Source: Chromobacterium rhizoryzae (GTDB lineage Bacteria > Pseudomonadota > Gammaproteobacteria > Burkholderiales > Chromobacteriaceae). Taken from it: a stretch of 64,000 bases of DNA. Position numbers and translations under genes: made by a program. How positions within the stretch are numbered: position 1 is the first letter of the stretch; every line of letters starts with the position of its first letter. The stretch lies in assembly GCF_020544465.1 (NCBI RefSeq), contig NZ_CP066126.1:1736001-1800000 (forward strand), in the 5' to 3' direction. The notes below the pieces were generated by a model. That model saw only the letters and a program-made list of their open reading frames with translations. It was not told the origin of the DNA and did no database searches. Positions 1-9,096 of the stretch are shown here, one piece after another.

Positions 1-1839
1 GGGCAGGTTCTCGCCGAAACGGATATCGTCCGGCTGGGCGATCTTGCCGATTTCGTGCGCCACCCAGTTTTTCAGCTCGGCCGCCACTTTCTTGGCTTCC
101 TCGCCCTGAGGGCGAGCGCCCTTGAGCACCACGAAGGCCACCACCGCCTCGCCCTTGACCTCGTGCGGCTTGCCGACCACGGCTGCCTCCGCCACCAGCG
201 GGTTGGCCACCAGCGCGGATTCTATCTCCATGGTGCCCAGGCGGTGGCCGGACACGTTCAGCACGTCGTCGATGCGGCCCATGATCCAGAAATAGCCGTT
301 CTCGTCGCGGTTGGCGGAGTCGCCGGCCAAATAGTATTGGCCGTTGAACTCTTCCGGGAAATAGGTTTTCTTGAAGCGTTCCGGATCGTTCCAGATGGTG
401 CGCACCAGGCTGGGGAAGGGCTTCTTGATCACCAGGAAGCCGCCGCGGCCCGGGTCCACCTGAGCGCCGGACTCATCGACGATGTCGGCCATGATGCCCG
501 GCAGCGGCAGCGTGCACGAGCCGGGTTTGGTGGCCACCGCGCCCGGCAGCGGCGAGATCTGGATGGAGCCGGTCTCGGTCTGCCACCAGGTGTCGACAAT
601 CGGGCAGCGGCCGCCGCCCACGGTTTCGTGATACCAGATCCAGGCTTCGGGGTTGATCGGCTCGCCCACGGTGCCGAGCAGGCGCAGGCTGGACAGATCG
701 TGCTGCTTGGGCAGGTCCGCGCCCAGCTTGATCAGCGAGCGGATGGCGGTGGGCGCGGTGTAGAAAATGCTGACCTTGTGCTGTTCTATCATGCGCCAGA
801 AGCGGGAGGCGTCCGGGTAGGTGGGCACGCCTTCGAAGATGACCTGGGTGGCGCCGTTGGCCAGCGGGCCGTAGCAGATATAGCTGTGGCCGGTGATCCA
901 GCCCACGTCGGCGGTGCACCAGAACACGTCGTTGGGCTTGTAGTCGAACACCCAGCGGAAACTGTTGGCCGCGCCCAGCAGATAGCCTGCGCTGCTGTGC
1001 TGGATGCCCTTGGGTTTGCCGGTGGAGCCGGAGGTGTAGAGGATGAACAGCGGATCCTCGGCGTTCATCCACTCCGGTTCGCATTGTTCCGGCTGGCCGC
1101 TGACCAATTGATGCCACCACACGTCGCGGCCCTCGCTCCAGGCCACCTCGTTCTGGGTGCGCTGGTAGGCGACCACGTGTTTGACGCTGTCGCAGCCGTC
1201 CATCGCCAGCGCTTCGTCCACCGTGGCCTTCAGCGGCACGCTCTTGCCGCCGCGCAGGCCTTCGTTGGCGGTGATCACCAGCTTGGCGCCGGCGTCCTGG
1301 ACGCGGTCGCGCACCGCGCCGGCGGAAAAGCCGCCGAACACCACGGAGTGGATGGCGCCGATGCGGGCGCAGGCCTGCATCGCCACGACGGCCTCGATCA
1401 CCATCGGCATGTAAATCACCACGCGGTCGCCCTTGCTCACGCCCAGGCTCTTCAGGCCGTTGGCGAACTGGCAGACGCGGCGGTGCAGCTCGGCGTAAGT
1501 GACGCGGGTGACCGCGCCGTCGTCGGCTTCGAAAATCAGCGCGATGCGGTTGGCGTTGACCGCCAGGTGGCGGTCCAGGCAGTTGTAGGAAACATTGAGC
1601 ACGCCGTCGTCGAACCACTTGAAGAACGGCGCCTGGCTATCGTCCAGCACGCGGGTGAACGGTTTTTTCCAGGAGATCTGATCGCGCGCCAGATCGCCCC
1701 AGAACGACAGGTAATCGGCGTCCGCCTGCTCGCACAGCGTGTGGTACGCCTCGATGCCGGAGATCGTCGCCTTTTGGCGGAAATCGTCGGAAGGCGGAAA
1801 GCTGCGGGTTTCCTTGAGGACGGATTCTAGCGTGGACAT
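1..1839 (-). CDS. acs: Acetyl-CoA synthetase, AMP-forming (C-terminus cut by window edge)
   Basis: Activates acetate to acetyl-CoA through acetyl-AMP in the cytoplasm. 613 codons are present, starting at the ATG at 1839 (begins MSTLESVLKETRSF). The AMP-binding core YTSGSTGKPKG and the adenylate motif WWQTETG are visible. The left edge falls at ...FGENLP, just before the expected C-terminal Lys-containing motif whose acetylation silences Acs in this family, so that residue cannot be checked here. It lies 110 bp downstream of actP on the same strand, so uptake and activation are probably co-transcribed. A long open frame on the opposite strand (55-1830) is a codon-bias shadow. Confidence 0.97.
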   Translation of the reverse strand, partial: MSTLESVLKETRSFPPSDDFRQKATISGIEAYHTLCEQADADYLSFWGDLARDQISWKKPFTRVLDDSQAPFFKWFDDGVLNVSYNCLDRHLAVNANRIALIFEADDGAVTRVTYAELHRRVCQFANGLKSLGVSKGDRVVIYMPMVIEAVVAMQACARIGAIHSVVFGGFSAGAVRDRVQDAGAKLVITANEGLRGGKSVPLKATVDEALAMDGCDSVKHVVAYQRTQNEVAWSEGRDVWWHQLVSGQPEQCEPEWMNAEDPLFILYTSGSTGKPKGIQHSSAGYLLGAANSFRWVFDYKPNDVFWCTADVGWITGHSYICYGPLANGATQVIFEGVPTYPDASRFWRMIEQHKVSIFYTAPTAIRSLIKLGADLPKQHDLSSLRLLGTVGEPINPEAWIWYHETVGGGRCPIVDTWWQTETGSIQISPLPGAVATKPGSCTLPLPGIMADIVDESGAQVDPGRGGFLVIKKPFPSLVRTIWNDPERFKKTYFPEEFNGQYYLAGDSANRDENGYFWIMGRIDDVLNVSGHRLGTMEIESALVANPLVAEAAVVGKPHEVKGEAVVAFVVLKGARPQGEEAKKVAAELKNWVAHEIGKIAQPDDIRFGENLP

Positions 1840-1871
1840 AAACTTCTCCTGGATTAACGGTGTAGCGATGC

Positions 1872-1898
1872 CGCCGCTCCGGAACCGCTGGAGCGGCG
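1872..1898 (-). promoter_or_regulatory. Hairpin between actP and acs
   Basis: Nine-base arms 1872-1880 and 1890-1898 form a GC-rich stem in the 110 bp gap between actP and acs. There is no T-run on the minus strand after it, so it is more likely an mRNA-stabilising or partial attenuation structure than a full terminator. A second GC-rich inverted repeat follows near 1916-1939. Confidence 0.4.
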
Positions 1899-1949
1899 CG
1901 GTGGGTTGTAAAGACAGGCCGACATCCTCGGCCCGGCCTTATGTCATTG

Positions 1950-3629
1950 TCAATGTTTGGAGGCGCCGGACGCGCCGATGCCGGTCATCGCGCGCACGAA
2001 CTGGGCTTCGAACTTGGCTTTTTCCTCGTCGGCCTGGCGGGACTTGTCCAGCACCGAGATCAGCCAGGTGGAAACGAAGGCCAGAGTCATCGAGAAGATG
2101 GCCGGGTTCTTGTACGGGAACACCGCGTGCTCGTGCTTGAGCACCTCCACCCAGACCGTCGGGCCCAGCACGATCAGCACCACCGCCGACAACAGGCCGA
2201 TGAAGCCACCGATCACCGCGCCGCGCGTGGTCAGCCCCTTCCAGAACATGGAGAGGAACAGCACCGGGAAGTTGGCCGAGGCGGCGATGGAGAAGGCCAG
2301 GCCCACCATGAAGGCGATGTTCTGTTTTTCGAACACCAGGCCCAGCACGATGGCCACCACGCCCAACACCACGGTGGTGATCTTGGACACGCGGATCTCG
2401 TCGGCCTCGTTGGCCTTGCCCTTCTTGATCACGCTGGCGTACAGATCGTGCGACACCGCCGACGCGCCGGACAGCGCCAGGCCGGCCACCACCGCCAGGA
2501 TGGTGGCGAAGGCCACCGCGGAGATGAAGCCCAGGAACATGTCGCCGCCCACGGCCTCGGCCAGGTGCACCGCCGCCATATTGTTGCCGCCGATCAGCTG
2601 GGTGACGGATTTGCCGTTCTTGACCACGGTTTCCATCATGCCCGGCTGGTTCAGCACCAGCATGATGGCGCCGAAGCCGATGATGAAGGTGAGGATGTAG
2701 AAATAGCCGATGAAGCCGGTGGCGAAGAACACCGATTTGCGCGCTTCCTTGGCGTCGGACACGGTGAAGAAGCGCATCAGGATGTGCGGCAGGCCGGCGG
2801 TGCCGAACATCAGCGCCAGGCCCAGGGAAATAGAGTCGATCGGATCGGCCTTGCCCGGCGCCATGATGGCGACGCCCTTGCTATGCGCGGCCACCGCTTT
2901 TTCAAACATGACTTCCGGGCTGAAACCCACGGTGGCCAGCACCATGATGGCCATGAAGGTGGCGCCGGAGAGCAGCAGCACCGCCTTGATGATTTGCACC
3001 CAGGTGGTGGCCAGCATGCCGCCGAACAGCACGTAGCACACCATCAGCACGCCCACCATCAACACCGCCGAGCTATAGCTCATGCCGAACAAGAGCTGGA
3101 TCAGCTTGCCGGCGCCCACCATCTGCGCAATCAGGTAGATGGCGACCACCACCAGGGTGGAGGTGGCGGCGAAGCTGCGCACCGGCGTCTGTTGCAAGCG
3201 GTAGGAGGCGACGTCGGCGAAAGTGTATTTGCCCAGGTTGCGCAGGCGCTCCGCCACCAGGAACAGGATGACGGGCCAGCCCACCAGGAAGCCCATCGAA
3301 TAGATCAGGCCGTCGTAGCCTTTTTCGAACACCATCGCGGAAATGCCGAGGAAGGACGCGGCGGACATATAGTCGCCGGCGATGGCGAGACCATTCTGGA
3401 AACCGGTGATGCCGCCGCCGGCCGCGTAAAAGTCGCTGGCGGACTTGGTGCGGCGCGCGGCCCAATACGTGACGCCCAGAGTGAAGGCCACGAAGAGCAG
3501 GAACATGATGATGGCGTGCCAGTTGGTGGCCTGTTGTTTGACATCGCCCTCAATGGCCCCGGCCGCCATGGCCAAGGAGGGCAGCAGAAGGCCGGAGACG
3601 CAGGCCAGTTGCAAGACGCGTTGCTTCAT
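1950..3629 (-). CDS. actP: Acetate/glycolate:cation symporter ActP
   Basis: Sodium:solute symporter family permease for acetate and related short monocarboxylates, inner membrane. 559 residues; the start at 3629 (MKQRVLQLACVSG) gives an N-terminal signal-like segment ending at AMA before the first transmembrane helix. About 13 hydrophobic helices are visible; the stretch DFYAAGGGITGFQNGLAIAG is typical of the family. The start overlaps the yjcH stop by 4 bp (ATGA), so translation is coupled. The order yjcH-actP next to acs is the usual arrangement in proteobacteria. Confidence 0.96.
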   Translation of the reverse strand: MKQRVLQLACVSGLLLPSLAMAAGAIEGDVKQQATNWHAIIMFLLFVAFTLGVTYWAARRTKSASDFYAAGGGITGFQNGLAIAGDYMSAASFLGISAMVFEKGYDGLIYSMGFLVGWPVILFLVAERLRNLGKYTFADVASYRLQQTPVRSFAATSTLVVVAIYLIAQMVGAGKLIQLLFGMSYSSAVLMVGVLMVCYVLFGGMLATTWVQIIKAVLLLSGATFMAIMVLATVGFSPEVMFEKAVAAHSKGVAIMAPGKADPIDSISLGLALMFGTAGLPHILMRFFTVSDAKEARKSVFFATGFIGYFYILTFIIGFGAIMLVLNQPGMMETVVKNGKSVTQLIGGNNMAAVHLAEAVGGDMFLGFISAVAFATILAVVAGLALSGASAVSHDLYASVIKKGKANEADEIRVSKITTVVLGVVAIVLGLVFEKQNIAFMVGLAFSIAASANFPVLFLSMFWKGLTTRGAVIGGFIGLLSAVVLIVLGPTVWVEVLKHEHAVFPYKNPAIFSMTLAFVSTWLISVLDKSRQADEEKAKFEAQFVRAMTGIGASGASKH

Positions 3630-3937
3630 TGTTTGGACTCCTCGACGATTTGCTGGTTGAGCAGATCGAACTCGGTGTTGGCGCGGCGCACATAGATGCC
3701 GGTCAGCGCGAAGGCCGAGACGATGATCAGCACGCCGATGGGAATGCCCACCGTCATGGTGGCGCCCGCGCTGACGGGATGGCCCAGCGTGGCCGGCGAG
3801 AACGCCAGCACCAGGATGAAGCCGTAGTAGATGACCAGCATGACTAGGGTGAGCTGCCAACCCAGGCTGGTTTTCTTGTGCACCAGTTCCTTGAATTTGG
3901 GGTTGGACTGCACTTTCTTGAGTATGTCCTCGTTCAT
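3626..3937 (-). CDS. yjcH: DUF485 small inner-membrane protein YjcH
   Basis: 103-residue protein with two hydrophobic helices (about residues 25-48 and 58-82), the DUF485 family almost always found upstream of actP. Its role is not established; it probably assists the symporter. I chose the ATG at 3937 rather than an upstream in-frame ATG at 3985 because a strong AAAGGAGG ribosome site sits just before it and MNEDILKKVQ is the family-like start. First gene of yjcH-actP-acs. Confidence 0.92.
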   Translation of the reverse strand: MNEDILKKVQSNPKFKELVHKKTSLGWQLTLVMLVIYYGFILVLAFSPATLGHPVSAGATMTVGIPIGVLIIVSAFALTGIYVRRANTEFDLLNQQIVEESKQ

Positions 3938-4388
3938 TGCATCCTCCTTTGTGGTCGCGACTTGGGTTGTCGCTGCTGAAAACATAAGGGAGGTGACGGA
4001 GGCGAATCTAATCGCTTTTTTTGATGCGGAAAATTATTCAGGCCGATGATGCGGTGCAAAAAATAAATAAAATCAATAACTTGAATTAGAATTTTTGCTC
4101 TTAATTCGGCGGCGAAATAAAGCTGATCGAACCAAAAAATCCAGGCCCGGACCGGACGTCGCCGTCGCGGCGCGCCTTGCCGCAAATGCTTGGCGGGGCC
4201 GGCGGCGGGGCATAAAGCGCTTGTTATTTAGCCGGCATTGCGCCGAAAATGGCTCGCACAAGAGAAAACCATCATCGGCCGGGCTTAGCTCAGGCCGCCG
4301 CATCCGCCGCAGACCCGCCATCATGCCGCCCATGCCTGCCGCGTACGGCGATCCGGCCCGCCGCCAAGCATCCAAGTCAGGGGAGAAC
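3938..4388. promoter_or_regulatory. Divergent intergenic region, acetate operon / lysR
   Basis: A 451 bp gap between yjcH (minus) and the LysR gene (plus). The part near 4005-4130 is distinctly AT-rich compared with the surroundings and is the likely place for both promoters. I could not fix -35/-10 pairs or a clear T-N11-A LysR box, and no coding sequence is convincing here. Divergent placement suggests, but does not show, that the LysR protein controls the acetate operon. Confidence 0.4.
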
Positions 4389-5282
4389 ATGGAAATCTAT
4401 CAGTTGCGCACCTTTGTCACCGTCGCCCAGCAAGGGCACCTGACACAGGCCGCCGAATTGCTGCACCTGTCGCAGCCGGCGGTCACCGCGCAAATCAAGG
4501 CCCTGGAAGAAGAAGTGGGCATGCAATTGTTCGAACGCAGCGCGGGCGGGGTGTCGCTGACCCGGACCGGCCAGGAATTGTTGCCGCAGGCGCAGGCGAT
4601 ACTGGGCGCGGCCAGTGGCATCATCAACCACGCGCGGCAATTGAAGGGCCAGCTGTCAGGCAAGGCGCGGATAGGCGTCACCTTGACGCCGGACACCTTG
4701 AAGATCGGACCCTGGGTGGCGGGCCTGGTGGAGCGTTATCCCTTGCTGGACATCCAATTGCGCCACGGCGTCACCGTGGACGTGCTGAACCTGGTGCGCA
4801 AGAAAGAACTGGACGCCGGCTTCTATCTGGGCAAAAACCCCTATGTGAACGTCTCCACCGTCAAGCTGGCGGAATTGCCGTTCCGCATCGTCCTGCCCGC
4901 CGGCTGGGCGTCGCGTTTGGCCGGCGGCGGCTTGAGGGAATTGGGCAAATTGCCGTGGATAGGCATTTCGCAGTTTTCCAGTCTTTCCAAAATCACCGCG
5001 GAGTTGTGGCGAGAACTCAACATTTCGCCTAAGAAGGTAGCGGAGTGCGATCATCTCGACGCCATCCTTGAATTGGTGGCCTCCGGGGTGGGGGTGGCGC
5101 TGGCGCGGGAAGAGGCGGCGCAGGCCTGGCAAGACGCCGGCAGGTTGACAGTGCTGCCGGATGTGCGCAAATTGGCCGAGTTGCAATTCGTCTACCCGGC
5201 GGACCGGGCGGGCGATCCCGTGTTGGAAACCTTGTTGCAAGAATTGCTGCAGGTGTGGCGTTTGCCCGCCGTTGCGGCTTAG
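4389..5282 (+). CDS. LysR-family transcriptional regulator
   Basis: 297 residues, full LysR length. The N-terminal winged helix-turn-helix (about residues 1-60) has the typical QAAELLHLSQPAVTAQIKAL pattern, followed by a periplasmic-binding-protein-like effector domain (about 90-295). The start at 4389 has GGGGAG seven bases upstream; longer upstream readings have no family similarity. Effector and targets are unknown; divergent orientation from yjcH-actP-acs makes acetate metabolism the obvious candidate. Confidence 0.93.
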   Translation: MEIYQLRTFVTVAQQGHLTQAAELLHLSQPAVTAQIKALEEEVGMQLFERSAGGVSLTRTGQELLPQAQAILGAASGIINHARQLKGQLSGKARIGVTLTPDTLKIGPWVAGLVERYPLLDIQLRHGVTVDVLNLVRKKELDAGFYLGKNPYVNVSTVKLAELPFRIVLPAGWASRLAGGGLRELGKLPWIGISQFSSLSKITAELWRELNISPKKVAECDHLDAILELVASGVGVALAREEAAQAWQDAGRLTVLPDVRKLAELQFVYPADRAGDPVLETLLQELLQVWRLPAVAA

Positions 5283-5345
5283 AACCTGCTTGTGATCCGC
5301 TGCGCGTCTTCAGGGCCGCGGCGCTTTCCTTGCAAGCAGGCGCTT
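5281..5345. repeat. Possible degenerate copy of the dispersed intergenic repeat
   Basis: The segment after the lysR stop (AACCTGCTTGTGATCCGCTG) resembles the segment after the beta-barrel stop at 14403 (GCCTGTTCACGATCCGCCGC). Similarity fades after about 30 bases, so this is the weakest member of the family described at 38047. Confidence 0.3.
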
Positions 5346-5398
5346 AGGGCGGCTGCCGCGAGACGAGGCGGCCCGCCGGGTTTGATCGAGGAGTGGCA

Positions 5399-5869
5399 AT
5401 GACCCGTAGTTGGTTGATCGGCGCGATGGAGAGTTACCGCAGCGCAGTGGAGCGCGGCCAGCAGCGCATGCTGGACGCCCAGCACGAGGCCTGTATCGTC
5501 TGGTGGTCGGCTTTTGCGCCGGCGTATCCGATGTCCCAGGGCGATTTGGAGCGCAGGCTGGACGACACCCTGTTGGTGGGCGCCAATCTGGTGCAGGCGC
5601 AAGCGGATACTCAGCGCGATTGGATGTTGCTGACCGAGCGTTGGCTGTCCGAGATGAACCGCGACGTGCAGGCCAGGCTGGACGCCGCCAGCGACGACGC
5701 GCCCTCGCTGCACCCGCTGTGTCGCGCCTGGCAGGTGGGCAGCCTGTCCGGCACCGCCTTGTCCAAGGTTTCCCGCCAAGTGGGGCATTTCGCCGCCACC
5801 AGCCTGTCGTCCACGCCCTTGCGCGCCGCTTGCGACGCCAGGCGGGTGTGGAAGCGACAACGCTCCTGA
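5399..5869 (+). CDS. Small uncharacterised protein, phasin-like in character
   Basis: 156 residues, helical and amphipathic, no signal peptide or membrane segment. Start at the ATG at 5399, with GAGGAG at 5388-5393 at normal spacing; an in-frame GTG at 5393 overlaps that ribosome site. The middle (VQAQADTQRDWMLLTERWLS) has the Gln/Ala-rich amphipathic look of phasins, the polyhydroxyalkanoate granule coat proteins, but I do not recognise a definite domain. It stands alone between lysR and a strong terminator. Confidence 0.6.
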   Translation: MTRSWLIGAMESYRSAVERGQQRMLDAQHEACIVWWSAFAPAYPMSQGDLERRLDDTLLVGANLVQAQADTQRDWMLLTERWLSEMNRDVQARLDAASDDAPSLHPLCRAWQVGSLSGTALSKVSRQVGHFAATSLSSTPLRAACDARRVWKRQRS

Positions 5870-5898
5870 TTCTCTTTCCCATAACACTAGCGCACGCC

Positions 5899-5931
5899 AT
5901 GCCTCGATATCCATCGAGGCATTTTGTTTTT
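5899..5931 (+). terminator. Rho-independent terminator
   Basis: Perfect 10-bp stem ATGCCTCGAT / ATCGAGGCAT (5899-5908 and 5913-5922) with a 4-base loop, followed by TTTGTTTTT. It ends the transcript of the small gene at 5399-5869. Confidence 0.9.
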
Positions 5932-6223
5932 ATATCGAGTGCGGCGCTGTCTGATTTGAAGCCGGGACTGCATGGAGTGCGTGGTCTGGCTGTATTTGGT
6001 TTGATTTTTAATATTAATTAGAGTTTTATTTAAGAATTTAATTTTTTAATTCATAGGACGTTTTGTTGGTTTATTGCTTTGTTTTTCAATTGAAAATTTA
6101 GAGCGGGTTTTCAGGTATATTCAAGCGGTATCAGTGGTGGAACCTGTTCAAAGCTTTGCGAAGCGCGGCAGACATTGAAACGCTTCGCGAAATTGGACGG
6201 CGCCGATTTTCAAGGAGCGGGCG
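5932..6223. promoter_or_regulatory. AT-rich leader upstream of the first ABC operon, with repeat copy
   Basis: About 290 bp with no gene. 5995-6120 is strongly AT-rich and is the likely promoter area for the operon starting at 6224; I did not find a convincing -35/-10 pair. 6136-6200 holds a short copy of the dispersed intergenic repeat (separate entry). Confidence 0.4.
6136..6200 (-). repeat. Short copy of the dispersed intergenic repeat
   Basis: On the minus strand this reads CGTTTCAATGTCTGCCGCGCT and ends TTTGAACAGGTTCC. The first segment matches 38053-38073 at 20 of 21 positions, and the end matches the TTTGAACGGGCTC end of the same element. The central hairpin part is deleted, so this looks like a shortened element. 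Confidence 0.65.
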
Positions 6224-6916
6224 ATGGCGGCGGAAATGCGCGGCGTATTTAAAACATACCGGATGGACCAAGTGGAAGTGCCGGCTTTGCATAATGTGGA
6301 ATTGAAAGTGGCCGCCGCCCGATTCACTGTTTTGGCCGGGCCGTCCGGCAGCGGGAAAAGCACGATCTTGCATTTGCTGGGGGGCGTGGACCGGCCCAAC
6401 CGCGGCGAGGTCGTCGTCGCCGGGCAGAGCATGGCGGCCTTGAGCGACGACGCGCTTAGCGATTTTCGCGCTCGCCACCTGGGCTTTGTGTTTCAAAGCT
6501 TCAATTTGCTGCCGGTGCTGTCCGCGCTGGAAAACGTGGAATATCCGCTGCGGCTGCAAGGCGCGCCGGCGGCGCGGTGCAAAGCGCGGGCGCTGGAGAT
6601 GCTGGCGGCGGTGGGCTTGGCGGACAAGGCGGCGCACCGGCCCGGCCAGTTGTCCGGCGGCCAGCGCCAGCGGGTGGCGATTGCGCGCGCGTTGGTGCAC
6701 GAGCCGGCGCTGGTGTTGGCCGACGAGCCCACCGCCAATCTGGACAGCGGCACCGGCGCCGCCATCCTGGCGCTGCTCAGGCAGTTGCAGCGCGAGCGCG
6801 GCGTGGCGGTGGTGTTCTCCTCGCACGATCCGCTGGTGATCGCGGCGGCGGACGAGCGTTATCGGGTCAGCGACGGCCGGGTCCGCGCGCTGGCCGCCGG
6901 GGAGGCGCCGGCATGA
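6224..6916 (+). CDS. ABC transporter ATPase (LolD/MacB type), copy 1
   Basis: 230-residue ATPase: Walker A GPSGSGKS (39-46), signature LSGGQ (143-147), Walker B LVLADEPT (163-170) and the H-loop SSHDP. This is the LolD/MacB/FtsE class that works with an FtsX-like permease to move lipids or lipoproteins out of the inner membrane rather than for classical import. AAGGAG lies upstream. It overlaps the permease start by 4 bp (ATGA). Very similar to the second copy at 10307-11002. Confidence 0.93.
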   Translation: MAAEMRGVFKTYRMDQVEVPALHNVELKVAAARFTVLAGPSGSGKSTILHLLGGVDRPNRGEVVVAGQSMAALSDDALSDFRARHLGFVFQSFNLLPVLSALENVEYPLRLQGAPAARCKARALEMLAAVGLADKAAHRPGQLSGGQRQRVAIARALVHEPALVLADEPTANLDSGTGAAILALLRQLQRERGVAVVFSSHDPLVIAAADERYRVSDGRVRALAAGEAPA

Positions 6917-8277
6917 ATGTTCTGCAACTGGCCTGGCGCAATCTATTGCGCAATCGCCGCCGCACCTGGGCAAGCGCTTTGACCATGGCGGTGGGCATGG
7001 CGGGTGTGCTGTTGTTCGGCGGCTATCAGCGCGCGGTCCAGTACGGGCTGGAAACGGCTTTTGTCCGCAAGCTCGGCCATTTGCAGGTGCAGCATCGCGA
7101 TTATCTGCAATACGGCAGCGGCAACCCGGCCGCTTACGGCATCCGCGACTACCGGCGCATCCAGCGCGAGATCGAGTCGGACCCGGAACTGAAGGACATG
7201 CTGGCGGCCGTCACGCCGACCTTGACGCTGGGCGCCATCGCCGGCCATTACGCCAGCGGCACGTCGCGCACGGTGCTGGCGCAAGGCAGCGAGCCCGAAG
7301 GCCAGAACCGCTTGCTGCGCTGGGACGCGCGCGGTTTGCGCCAGGCGGCCAAGCCGATGGCCTTGACCGGCAGCGACGCCAACGCCGCGGTGCTGGGCGG
7401 CGGCGTCGCCAAGACTCTGGGGCTGTGCCTGTCCGACGGCGACCGGGCTTGCGCGGCGGCGGCGGCGGAAGGCGAGGGGCTGCCGCCGGACCTGGCGGCC
7501 TTGACCGGGCCGGCGCGCGCGGCGGACGGCAAGCGGATCGAACTGTTGACGGCCACCGCCGCCGGCGCGCCCAACGTCGCCCGCTTGCGGGTGTTGGGCG
7601 TGGAGCGGCAAGGCGCCCGTGAATGGGACGACGTCTATGTGGGCCTGCATCTGTCGCAGGCGCAACGGCTGCTGTACGGCGAGGGAGAGCCGATGGCGAC
7701 GGCGATCTTGCTGCAGCTGAAGAGCAGCGGGCAGATCGAGGCCGCGCGCCGGCGGCTGCAGCAGCTGTTTCAAGCCGGTTTGAGCGCGCAGCCGCTGGCG
7801 GCCCACGATTTCGCCGCGCTGCAGCCGCTGTACGAGCGCATCGTCGACATGTTCGGCGCCATTTTCGGCTTCATGGCGGCGCTGATCGCCAGCGTGACGC
7901 TGTTCACCACCGGCAACACCATGAATATGGCGGTGATGGAGCGCACCCGTGAAATCGGCGCGCTGCGCTCCATCGGTCTGAGACGCGGCGGCGTCCAGCG
8001 GCTGTTCTTGTGCGAGGGCGCCCTGCTGGGCGTCATCGGCGGTTTGGGCGGCCTGCTGCTGTCGCTGGGCCTGGCCTGGCTGATCAACCGCGCCGGCCTG
8101 AGCTGGCTGCCTCCGGGCGTGGTGGATCCCAGCCCCATCCTGATCCGGGTCTGGGGCGAGACGCCGCTGCTGGCTTCGTGCATGGGCGGTTTGATGGCGG
8201 TGGCGCTGTCGTCGTCGTGGTGGCCGTCGCGCCGGGCGGCGCGCTGGAACATTGTCGACGCCTTGAGGCAGGCCTGA
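6913..8277 (+). CDS. FtsX-like ABC permease, copy 1
   Basis: 454 residues. One N-terminal transmembrane helix (about 20-38), a large periplasmic domain (about 40-310), then three C-terminal helices: the MacB/LolC-E topology. The C-terminal region (NTMNMAVMERTREIGALRSI) carries the FtsX-family coupling motif. Starts at 6913 inside the ATPase stop. With the ATPase and the LolA-like protein that follow, it probably extracts a lipid or lipoprotein from the inner membrane; the substrate is unknown. Paralogue at 10999-12375. Confidence 0.9.
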   Translation: MNVLQLAWRNLLRNRRRTWASALTMAVGMAGVLLFGGYQRAVQYGLETAFVRKLGHLQVQHRDYLQYGSGNPAAYGIRDYRRIQREIESDPELKDMLAAVTPTLTLGAIAGHYASGTSRTVLAQGSEPEGQNRLLRWDARGLRQAAKPMALTGSDANAAVLGGGVAKTLGLCLSDGDRACAAAAAEGEGLPPDLAALTGPARAADGKRIELLTATAAGAPNVARLRVLGVERQGAREWDDVYVGLHLSQAQRLLYGEGEPMATAILLQLKSSGQIEAARRRLQQLFQAGLSAQPLAAHDFAALQPLYERIVDMFGAIFGFMAALIASVTLFTTGNTMNMAVMERTREIGALRSIGLRRGGVQRLFLCEGALLGVIGGLGGLLLSLGLAWLINRAGLSWLPPGVVDPSPILIRVWGETPLLASCMGGLMAVALSSSWWPSRRAARWNIVDALRQA

Positions 8278-8310
8278 GTCGGCATGGCGGATGAGGGAAG
8301 GGAGCGGAAA

Positions 8311-9081
8311 ATGAAGCGCGCGCGCATATTGGGCTTGGTTTTGTTGGGCTGGCAGGGTTTGGCCTGGGCCGCGCCGGACGCGCAGCAGATACTGGCCTGG
8401 AGCGACGAGGTGCGCAATCCGGGCAAGTCTTTCAGCCTGAAGGTCGACCTGCTCAGCTATAAGCAAGGCAAGCCTAGCGAAGCCAGCTCGCTGGTGTTGT
8501 ATTCGCGGGCCGATCCGCGGCGCGGCCAGTTTCGCAGCCTGTTGCGCTTTGTCAGCCCCAGCCGCGACGCGGGCAAGCTGACCTTGAAAAGCGGCAAGGA
8601 TTTATGGGTGTTCGACCCGGCGAGCCAGGCCAGCGTGCCGATTTCGCCGCAGCAACGGCTGCTGGGCCAGGCGGCCAACGGCGACGTGGTGACGGTGAAC
8701 TGGACCCTGGACTATCGGGCCACCCTCGCGGCGGAGGAAACGGTGATGGACGGCGACCGCCAGCCGCGCGCCAGCTACAAGCTGCGGCTGAGCGCGAGGC
8801 GGCCGGACGTGACTTATCACGCCATTGAGCTGTGGGTGGATCGCGACGGTTACCGCAGCCGCAAGGCGCAGTTCTACGCCGCCAGCGGCGAGTTGCTGAA
8901 AACGGCTTATTACCGCGGCTACCGCCAGGCCCTGGGCCGGGACCGCCCCACTGAGACCGTCATCATCGACGGCCTCAATCCGCAGTGGGTAACCGTGATG
9001 CGCAAGAGCGGTTTCGCTTGGCGCGAGGTGCCCGAGGCCTGGCTGCAGCGGGATTATCTGCCGCGGTTCCGGGTGGAGTGA
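8311..9081 (+). CDS. Outer-membrane lipoprotein-sorting (LolA-like) periplasmic protein, copy 1
   Basis: 256 residues with a signal peptide ending at AWA before APDAQQ. It belongs to the LolA-like, outer membrane lipoprotein-sorting family often encoded beside MacB-type ABC pairs; such proteins form a half-barrel that carries lipid across the periplasm. I chose the ATG at 8311 (GGGAG upstream, signal peptide directly after) over an in-frame ATG at 8284. The second copy at 12398-13168 has exactly the same length with this start. It is the last gene of copy 1; no barrel gene follows. Confidence 0.88.
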   Translation: MKRARILGLVLLGWQGLAWAAPDAQQILAWSDEVRNPGKSFSLKVDLLSYKQGKPSEASSLVLYSRADPRRGQFRSLLRFVSPSRDAGKLTLKSGKDLWVFDPASQASVPISPQQRLLGQAANGDVVTVNWTLDYRATLAAEETVMDGDRQPRASYKLRLSARRPDVTYHAIELWVDRDGYRSRKAQFYAASGELLKTAYYRGYRQALGRDRPTETVIIDGLNPQWVTVMRKSGFAWREVPEAWLQRDYLPRFRVE

Positions 9082-9096
9082 GTGGCGGCGGTACGC

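Noticed and set aside
55..1830. Long open frame antisense to acs
   Set aside because: acs matches its family along the whole length; the opposite frame is His/Ala/Arg-rich, typical of mirrored GC-rich codons, and has no family features.
1941..3695. 584-codon open frame antisense to actP
   Set aside because: Composition is dominated by His, Gln, Gly and Asp, as expected for the complement of hydrophobic membrane-protein codons; no ribosome site.
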